From the NCBI GenBank assembly GCA_000787465.1, contig JSYX01000231.1, forward strand, positions 1-12,817: 12,817 nt of DNA, written 5' to 3'. The translations under genes and the position numbers were made by a program. This document shows positions 7,504-12,817 of the stretch, piece after piece (the first letter of the stretch is position 1; each line of letters starts with the position of its first letter). The notes under the pieces are model-generated. The model worked only from the letters and a program-made list of their open reading frames with translations, had not been told where the DNA came from and did not search any database. This DNA comes from Thermomucor indicae-seudaticae (Eukaryota > Mucoromycota > Mucoromycetes > Mucorales > Lichtheimiaceae).

Positions 7504-9885
7504 TTAGTTATTTGCATCTAAGGATTCGTAAAAGGAAACGAGCTGTGGCGATGGCTGCACGTCCAGGGCGGACAAGACGTTGATAAGATAGGTAATATCG
7601 GTGCGCAGTTGCCGTCGACCTTGCGATGACATGTTTCGTATTTTGACGATTTCATCTAAAAAGCGCTTCACAGCGCCTCGAGCGACGCAGCCTGTCCAAA
7701 GCTGCACCATATCTTCTTCTTCGCTGTTCTCCCAAAAGGGGATAGTCTCTACGTGATAAAGCAACGCGGTGTCGTCGGCGTAGACTTCGAATTGCTGGGG
7801 CAACATGAGCAACTGTTCACCAACACGCGTGATGTACTCGTTAGGGGATAAGCTAAACTCGGGCATGTCGATATCTACTGTAGCATCGTCCACCGTCGAT
7901 TTACGCGGTCGTGGATCCGGGGCCGACCAAACGGAGCGCAGCGAAGACGACAAGTTCTCAAGTGGTTTTACAATCGGCGCCAAAATGGTTTGATGGACCA
8001 GCTCCTGGCATTCTCGCGTGAGCTCCCAGACGCGCTCGCGGGCGTCACGCATCAATGAAGCAATCACACTTTCCTGGCCTTCTTCCGTCACGGAAGACAC
8101 TTGGTTCATGACGCGCTGCAGTTCATGGCTGTTGAAACGCGAAGTCTTCAGGAGAGCCAGAGACGATCGCGGATAGTTCCAAGATGGGTGCTCGACAAGC
8201 TCCTTGTTTATTCCTGTCGTGCTGCTGCGCCTTCGTTCGTGGCCACCCATCGAACGCCTACGCTGATGTTGATGCTCAGAGAAACTAGGTGTCGCTGGGC
8301 TTGCGATCTCTTCCTGAATCAAATGTCGCACATTCTCCAGTTCCCGGCAGACTGTATCATGTAAGCTACGCAATTGCACATCCAGTGCTTCACAGACACC
8401 CAGGAGCCGCACATCCAGTTGAAACGCGTCCTCAGTCTCAAAGTCCAAATCATCCAGCGACGCCGTTTGTTGTTTCTTTTTCATCTTGTCGACAGTGGGT
8501 GCCCGGATGATGGACTGCAGTTGAGCCTTGACGTCGCCCATGAAACTATTGACCGTCCGGATCCATTCCACCGCACCAAAGCCATGCGTCATCTTTAAGC
8601 ACCTGTCCAGTGCATCATGAATCAACCCGAATATCCTCGCAACCGTGTCTTTGGTGACCATTTCTCCGGGCATGACAAAGAGCTGCTTCAGCTGGTCTCT
8701 GAGATACTGACCCTCTAGCGAGCCATACTGAGACTGGAATGGTAAAAAGGGTACGTAGAGAACATACGACCAAGCGTCCGGGTCTGCACGACGTAAAGTT
8801 AACGGCACCATGAGGTTTGAATTGGACCGACGGCGGTTGGTGTAAGTGACGGGGTGATCAGTGGACGCCGTGACAACAGGCGGTTTAGAAAACAAGCGTT
8901 CAAGCGAAAGACCAAAGGACTCTGTGACCTGGAAAGCTGCGATCAGTTTGGGCAGCGCGCTGGCCCCTTGATGCGTGGCGATGGAAGCGAGGCGGTCCGC
9001 TAAGGATGGATCAAGGGACTGCAGAAGGTGCTGCACGAGCGCTTGAACAACTGGCTTTGGATCCGGAAAGATGGATGCGCACCAGACATACTCCTCGGAC
9101 AGCAGGACAAACATGGACTTGTAAAAGTAGTCGAGCGATTCCAGCCAATTTTTGTCTGTGTCGGTGGCCTGCTGGTGCCATTGCCTCAACACGTCTTGAG
9201 ACCGCGCCTCAAAGTATAAATCCACAAAGTCATCTGCTCGTCCAATGCGACCGTACACTTTGTAATATCTGCAGCATTCAGCAGCATCGTGCGTCGCGAG
9301 TGCGGTCCTGACCTGAGGTCTCAAAGCATCCTCCAATTTGTTCTGCAGATCGGTGAGCAGTGCCTTCCGCTGCTCGTACTCTGGCGCATACCGAAACACC
9401 TCCAGACTCTGCTGTGCACTCTGCAGACGTTTGGCGGCGTTTTCGTAGTCGTGGTTATCATCCAGTATCATCCTGCTTGCTTCGGCCTCCAGGTTGTTCC
9501 AGTTTTCGGCTTCCCGTAGTGCCGTGCAGCATTTCTCCATCCGCGTCTTGACCAGATGCAGCTGCCGGAGTCGCTCCAGTACGTTTTCGATATTATTCTT
9601 ATCCTGCTGCTGCAGAAGACTCTGTCGGACTTGCTCAATGCCACGCTTCGTGGTCTGCGCATCGTCCGTAATAAGCTTTAAATCGTACAGCATTCGTGGC
9701 ATCGACTTGACAACATTGTCCGTGATTTGCCCAACTTTGCGCGAGATTTCGTCGCTCGAGAGCTGCAGTTGTGTCACGAGCGTCATGATGTGCTCGGGGT
9801 TGCTTCGCGGTTTCACTGTTGCGTTTATCCAGGATTGAGAGTCAAAATCGGCATGGGCGAAAGCGGTCGTGTCAAAGGTCGACAT
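7504..9885 (-). CDS. COG7: COG7, conserved oligomeric Golgi complex subunit 7
   Basis: Subunit of lobe B of the COG complex, a peripheral Golgi tether needed for retrograde transport and for keeping glycosylation enzymes in place. The frame is a single uninterrupted 793 codons (human about 770). The N-terminus FDSQSWINATV parallels FDVKEWINAAF of human COG7; then MPRMLYDLKLI and a long helical coiled region rich in Gln/Glu (about residues 70-190). The C-terminus carries the family block EFSLSPNEYITRVGEQLLML (about 676-695) and TDITYLINVLSALDVQPS (762-779), matching [20 protein letters not shown] and TDIDYLINVMDALGLQPS. Two loops look fungal-specific and disordered: around 345-360 (RRRSNSN) and 535-560 (RRRSMGG, RRRSSTTG). 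The ATG is preceded by GGCTAA and a CA/CT-rich leader. The lack of introns contrasts with the 13-intron USP14 beside it. Confidence 0.95.
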   Translation of the reverse strand: MSTFDTTAFAHADFDSQSWINATVKPRSNPEHIMTLVTQLQLSSDEISRKVGQITDNVVKSMPRMLYDLKLITDDAQTTKRGIEQVRQSLLQQQDKNNIENVLERLRQLHLVKTRMEKCCTALREAENWNNLEAEASRMILDDNHDYENAAKRLQSAQQSLEVFRYAPEYEQRKALLTDLQNKLEDALRPQVRTALATHDAAECCRYYKVYGRIGRADDFVDLYFEARSQDVLRQWHQQATDTDKNWLESLDYFYKSMFVLLSEEYVWCASIFPDPKPVVQALVQHLLQSLDPSLADRLASIATHQGASALPKLIAAFQVTESFGLSLERLFSKPPVVTASTDHPVTYTNRRRSNSNLMVPLTLRRADPDAWSYVLYVPFLPFQSQYGSLEGQYLRDQLKQLFVMPGEMVTKDTVARIFGLIHDALDRCLKMTHGFGAVEWIRTVNSFMGDVKAQLQSIIRAPTVDKMKKKQQTASLDDLDFETEDAFQLDVRLLGVCEALDVQLRSLHDTVCRELENVRHLIQEEIASPATPSFSEHQHQRRRSMGGHERRRSSTTGINKELVEHPSWNYPRSSLALLKTSRFNSHELQRVMNQVSSVTEEGQESVIASLMRDARERVWELTRECQELVHQTILAPIVKPLENLSSSLRSVWSAPDPRPRKSTVDDATVDIDMPEFSLSPNEYITRVGEQLLMLPQQFEVYADDTALLYHVETIPFWENSEEEDMVQLWTGCVARGAVKRFLDEIVKIRNMSSQGRRQLRTDITYLINVLSALDVQPSPQLVSFYESLDANN

Positions 9886-10207
9886 TTAGCCAAAACCCCG
9901 GAAGGTGTGTGTCTGTGTGTGAGAGAGAAGGCGAGTGGATGCATCTTGAGTAGTTGCTGCAATCTGTCCGCTTTCAGAGCATTGGGCCTTGGGGTGACTG
10001 TCTCCTAGTCCGCCGCTGCCGGCGGCTGCGAAACGTCTTAAGATGCTAATTTTGAGAGTACCATGACTTTGGCCATTTTTCATTAATGAAGTACATGACT
10101 AGAGATATAGGAAAAATACTACGCATGTTCGCCAGTCTCTGAGCTATCCAATGACGTAAGATAATGCTATATTCGACGCATAAGTCATATCGTATATATG
10201 AGGAGAA
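9886..10207. other. COG7 upstream region and AT-rich flank
   Basis: The left part holds the presumed 5' UTR and promoter of COG7 (minus strand), with a CA/CT-rich leader. To the right it becomes AT-rich and borders the transposase remnant. No coding frame of note and no recognised TATA element. Confidence 0.5.
9905..9930 (-). promoter_or_regulatory. CA/CT-rich leader of COG7
   Basis: On the minus strand this reads as a CT run followed by CACACA units and ends about 19 nt before the COG7 ATG. It parallels the pyrimidine tract before the DUF3020 start and is a plausible core-promoter or 5' UTR element. The role is inferred from position and composition. Confidence 0.35.
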
Positions 10208-10416
10208 CTACCATTCACGTTTATAGTTGATAACCTCTCTAATACGATCTGGTACCGAGTCTATAAACTTGTCAATCTTTTCTATATCGAAAGACTCCCG
10301 GACTTCCTGCAAACATTTCTTCATGTACCAACGCCTTTTATCTCATGGATCCTTTTCTGCGCAGCGTCCTTCATCGTCTCCCACGCGTTGTCAACCGGAT
10401 TGAGATCCGGCGAGTG
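10208..10416 (-). mobile_element. Tc1/mariner-like transposase, C-terminal fragment
   Basis: Minus-strand frame reads HSPDLNPVDNAWETMK then DAAQKRIHEIKG, the SPDLNP(I/V)E/D block that holds the third acidic catalytic residue of DDE transposases. Here that residue is Asp rather than the Glu usual in Tc1. About 70 nt on, after a frameshift near 10340, a second frame gives RWYMKKCLQEVRESFDIEKI then DKFIDSVPDRIREVI and TAG at 10210-10208, which matches the family tail (kLidSmPrRi.avi). The N-terminal and central catalytic parts are absent here, and no terminal inverted repeats were found. Clearly dead. It may be the tail of the same element as the N-terminal fragment about 1.3 kb to the right. 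Confidence 0.75.
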
Positions 10417-10909
10417 CGCAGAACCGTGGGTTTGGACTCCACCCGAAAACTCAACCAGCAAGACGGGGACTTTGTTAGCGGCTGTTTCACTGAGTCCCTC
10501 CAATTTGCTTGTATCTGTGTAGTGCGTTTGTACTTCGATCCTTTACAACTCAAGGTAAGCACCATACATTGACCAGAACATCGCTAGTGGTCAGGACATA
10601 CCACTTTATGTTGACACTTTCGAGGTATGATGCAAAAAGGTTTTTGAGCAGTGGAATAGCCGAAAATGTGGCAACTGTCCGTTCGCTCGTCTTTTTGTTG
10701 TAGAGGCTTCACGGGTACTGAGACGTAGCGCAACCTAATAGCAGAAACATGAGTATTCCAGAGACAACCGCATCATTGATGTCATACAGCTGATCGAAAA
10801 TTAAGCGTGTCGTCTCATAATCTTCATGGACGACAGGATTAACCTTGTCCCATGCTACGTATTCGCGAGTTATTGCTTTTCTGCTAGGAACTGCGAAGCA
10901 GGTAACGTC
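10417..10909 (-). pseudogene. Decayed copy of an uncharacterised protein with a VEFSGG motif
   Basis: Minus-strand sequence open from 10909 to 10553 except for TGA 10711-10709. It contains EYVAWDKVNPVVHEDYETTR and LIFDQLYDIND, then after the TGA SERTVATFSAIPLLKNLF and ESVNIKWYVL. A frameshift near 10545 leads to THYTDTSKLEGLSETAANK and VPVLLVEFSGGVQTH. The frame then runs directly into the Tc1-like C-terminus, so the two are joined, probably by insertion or rearrangement. I recall, without being able to check, a multi-copy family of unknown function in Mucorales with a similar pattern (a SE.TF..... P.L..LF stretch, later a LLLEFSGG strand). The family name and function are unknown to me; only the coding character and the breaks are directly visible. 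Confidence 0.45.
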
Positions 10910-10945
10910 TCAGTAGCCTGAAGGAGCTAAGAGCATGCATCACTT

Positions 10946-10967
10946 CACGTAGCGTCTATACTACGTG
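10946..10967. repeat. 7-bp perfect inverted repeat
   Basis: CACGTAG at 10946-10952 and CTACGTG at 10961-10967 are exact reverse complements with an 8-nt spacer. It sits in transposon-rich DNA and could be a hairpin or a remnant of a terminal structure. Weak on its own. Confidence 0.5.
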
Positions 10968-11135
10968 TCACACTGCTCAAATCGACGTGCTCCAACTCGT
11001 CATTGGACTTATGGTCCTCTAACTCGATTACAATACGGTCTTCAGCGCCAGTACTTGAGAAATATGACCCCATTTTATATTAGGGCGAAAAAAAGGAATA
11101 GGATAAGTGAAATGGAAAATACAGACCTTTCATTG

Positions 11136-11158
11136 TCTACAGCACGATCAGCTGTAGA
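11136..11158. repeat. 8-bp perfect inverted repeat
   Basis: TCTACAGC at 11136-11143 and GCTGTAGA at 11151-11158 are exact reverse complements around a 7-nt loop. Function unknown; compatible with a short hairpin in transposon debris. Confidence 0.5.
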
Positions 11159-11301
11159 TACTAGAGTGGTAGAGAGAGTTTGAGATGCAAATACATTATT
11201 GAATCAATTACATGGCACAAATATCTGAACAGACCACATAGCACATACCTTCCATTATCAACGGACCCCAGGAAGCGCACGTGCTGGGGTGCTAGAGGAC
11301 G

Positions 11302-11424
11302 ATGGCTCACCCAGCTCCTAAGAAGCGCATGCATTGCGTGATTTGCATGGTGATATCGGATAGGTGGGGGATCGCTTGTACCTGTGACACTGTTTCCTGG
11401 TGCCAGTTCCACGCCGCATCATAG
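11302..11424 (+). mobile_element. Short Cys-rich ORF, possibly a piggyBac-type transposase tail remnant
   Basis: A 40-codon frame: AHPAPKKRMHCVICMV, then CTCDTVSWCQFH and a stop. The order of a basic Pro/Lys stretch, C-x2-C, C-x-C, C and FH resembles the cysteine-rich C-terminal domain of piggyBac-like transposases, where a CxxC is followed by further Cys and a final CF..YH. Some spacing is missing, so it would be a decayed copy. It lies on the strand opposite to the Tc1 fragments. Chance similarity in a short frame is possible, hence the low confidence. Confidence 0.28.
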
Positions 11425-11692
11425 ACCCCTCTGCTTTCCTTTCTCGACCCGTTCCCTTAGTGCCCAGTAATTGCTGCTTTGCTTATAAAATGCAGACTCC
11501 TTGTTGTTTCTTGTCCATGGTCCATGCAATAATTTATTAACATGAACTTGAGAGGATGAATCCTCGTACCTGGAATAAACGCCTTGCGTTTAGGGCCACA
11601 ATTCTCTTATGCTTTGGCTGCTAGGACTCGAGTATCCCCTTTTTCAGTGCCTGCCGGCGCGGGCAACGGTCTTCCTGACGCCGACTTTCAAA
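11425..11692. other. Unassigned spacer between transposon remnants
   Basis: No coding frame that I can assign. It follows the stop that ends the central transposase fragment on the minus strand, and may hold further decayed transposase sequence, but I see no motif (no second catalytic Asp block) in it. Confidence 0.45.
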
Positions 11693-12597
11693 TCATAGGT
11701 GCAGAGTCTTGGCCAGGTTGTTGACATATGCGTCTTGATACATCGGCGTTGGCGCCAAAGGGCCAACAACTCCAAAAGAGAAACCTCTCCAGATCATAAT
11801 GAAACCCTTGCGAAAGCTGTGTGTGCCTTGCAGGTGAAGCTTCAGGTAACGTTCATTGGCCTTTCGCAAGACACGCCTGCAACGTTCGTTTTCTCCGACT
11901 ATCTTCCTTGAATCACGAGACCAGATGGCCGACTTACATTGTCCGTCGTTGCAGTCAACATGCTCCTTAGCCCATTTGAAGCGTTTTAGCTTTCACTTCA
12001 CAGGCAAGCTGGACTACGGGACGAGAACCTGAGCTCATAAACAGTTGACGGATAGTATTCAGGGAAACAGTCTTGACGCTTGAACAAAATCTCGCATTGT
12101 GAACCCAATGTGGGATGGACAGTTCTCTCCGAATGTTAGCTGAGGTGATGTTATATTATTGTTCTTGAGCTATTATATGAATGGCAATGATAACAGAAAC
12201 AGGGTTATACGTACTGTTCTGATAGCAAAAACGTGTTGAAACAAAGAGAGGTAGAAAAGTAAAGATAATAGACTAACACAAGAACGTTGCACAATTGGTA
12301 AAATGGGGGCTATTCAGGGCGCTCAAAATTATCCTCTTCAAACTTTAGTCGACGCGTTAATGTTTAACTGAGCTGCTTACAGAACTCGTTTTGAGAGCTT
12401 ACGCGGCCTCTCAGACCCTTTCCTGTTTCTCAGTTGTTCAATGCTTTAGAAAACGTTCCACAGTTCTTTGCAAAGTTGAGGGACTCTCTTTCGGGCTTTT
12501 GCAATCTGTCCGTAACTAAACCCGACTTGCGCAAAGCCAACGACGGCAGCACGTTCTTCCGAAGAAAGCTGCTTTTTTGAAGGGATAGCAGTGTTGG
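11693..12597 (-). mobile_element. Tc1-like transposase, N-terminal HTH and central part, degenerate
   Basis: Minus strand. 12597-12449 reads KKQLSSEERAAVVGFAQVGF then SYGQIAKA, the first helix-turn-helix of Tc1-type transposases (LS.EeRa.Iv.l...G.syr.IA). After TAA 12448-12446 the same frame gives RNRKGSERPRKLSKR, the GRPRKLS linker. About 200 nt later another frame gives TSANIRRELS and VSLNTIRQLF, the second DNA-binding subdomain. Then 11986-11696 reads KRFKWAKEHVDC, AIWSRDSRK (the IWSDES block with the first catalytic Asp, altered), ANERYLKLHL and FIMIWRGFSFGVVGPL (the VMVWG...GPL block), ending at TGA 11695-11693. The second and third catalytic regions are missing at this end. Multiple stops and frame changes mean it is inactive. 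Confidence 0.75.
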
Positions 12598-12709
12598 TTG
12601 TGTCATGAAGAGACGTTGCGTAAGTGCAAGCTCAAAAATATTAAAAAAAGAGTAGAAGATGAAAGACTAGACAATGACTGTTTCACTACGGCGAGAAATC
12701 TCAGATTTG

Positions 12710-12777
12710 ATCGCATACACATCGCATATCAATCGCATATTCAGTACATATTCAACTTTGAAGCGCCGCCATCGCAT
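12710..12777. repeat. Four ATCGCAT repeats, three at 11-bp period
   Basis: The heptamer ATCGCAT occurs at 12710-12716, 12721-12727, 12732-12738 and 12771-12777. The first three are spaced exactly 11 bp, about one helical turn, so they face the same side of the DNA. They lie about 110-180 bp upstream (in the minus sense) of the transposase HTH segment, where a Tc1-like element would carry its terminal region. They could be transposase or host-factor binding sites; this is inference. Confidence 0.6.
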
Positions 12778-12782
12778 AAATT

Positions 12783-12797
12783 TCGCAGAGTCTGCGA
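12783..12797. repeat. 7-bp palindrome with 1-nt centre
   Basis: TCGCAGA, G, TCTGCGA: perfect dyad next to the ATCGCAT repeats and sharing their TCGCA core. A compact dyad of this kind is typical of a protein binding site, though no protein can be named. Confidence 0.5.
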
Positions 12798-12817
12798 TTC
12801 AAAGCACTAGGACGATT

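Larger units (their letters stand above)
10913..11301. other. Unassigned stretch with two perfect inverted repeats
   Basis: No credible gene. Bounded by the VEFSGG pseudogene and a Cys-rich remnant, and likely old transposon-derived DNA. It contains two small perfect inverted repeats, listed separately. Confidence 0.5.

Noticed and set aside
8101..9838. Plus-strand frames of 62-114 codons under COG7
   Set aside because: They are antisense shadows of the 793-codon COG7 frame.
12598..12810. 70-codon plus-strand frame at the right edge
   Set aside because: It is built on the ATCGCAT repeat region, lacks family features, and its composition is AT-driven.

Overview
The window looks like nuclear DNA of an early-diverging (Mucoromycota-type) fungus. 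Three things support this. The genes are split by many short GT-AG introns (about 51-69 nt) with CTAAC-like branch sites. The protein set is eukaryotic: a RING E3 ligase, a C2H2 finger plus DUF3020 protein, USP14/Ubp6 and COG7. The right flank is a graveyard of Tc1-like DNA transposons. The stop-codon usage of the intact genes fits the standard genetic code. The placement in Mucoromycota is inference from gene style and family memory, not a database match.

Layout. 50-1230 (+): an RNF115/126-type RING ubiquitin ligase whose 3' half is clean and whose 5' half carries in-frame stops. 1231-2219: intergenic with simple repeats and a CT-rich tract before the next start. 2220-3320 (+): a four-exon C2H2 zinc finger plus DUF3020 protein, complete. 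3321-3849: intergenic. 3850-4972 (-): a stretch that reads like protein over most of its length but only with frame changes and stops; it is either a pseudogene or a gene with assembly errors, and its family is not recognised. 5128-7372 (+): USP14/Ubp6, the proteasome-bound deubiquitinase, complete in 14 exons with the catalytic triad in place. 7504-9885 (-): COG7, a Golgi tethering-complex subunit, one uninterrupted 793-residue frame, convergent with USP14.

From about 10.2 kb to the right end there is no intact gene. This part holds the C-terminal end of a Tc1/mariner-like transposase joined to a decayed copy of an unrecognised protein with a VEFSGG motif, a short Cys-rich remnant that may be a piggyBac-type tail, and the N-terminal HTH and central part of a second (or split) Tc1-like transposase. 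It also holds several perfect small inverted repeats and a short 11-bp-period repeat at the edge.

The intact genes are housekeeping genes acting in different places: ubiquitin ligation, probable nuclear DNA binding, deubiquitination at the proteasome, and intra-Golgi vesicle tethering. Nothing suggests that they form a functional cluster. I did not find a convincing new multi-gene system. The items most worth a second look are the disrupted minus-strand locus at 3850-4972, the degenerate VEFSGG family copy, and the Asp-for-His substitution in the RING finger.
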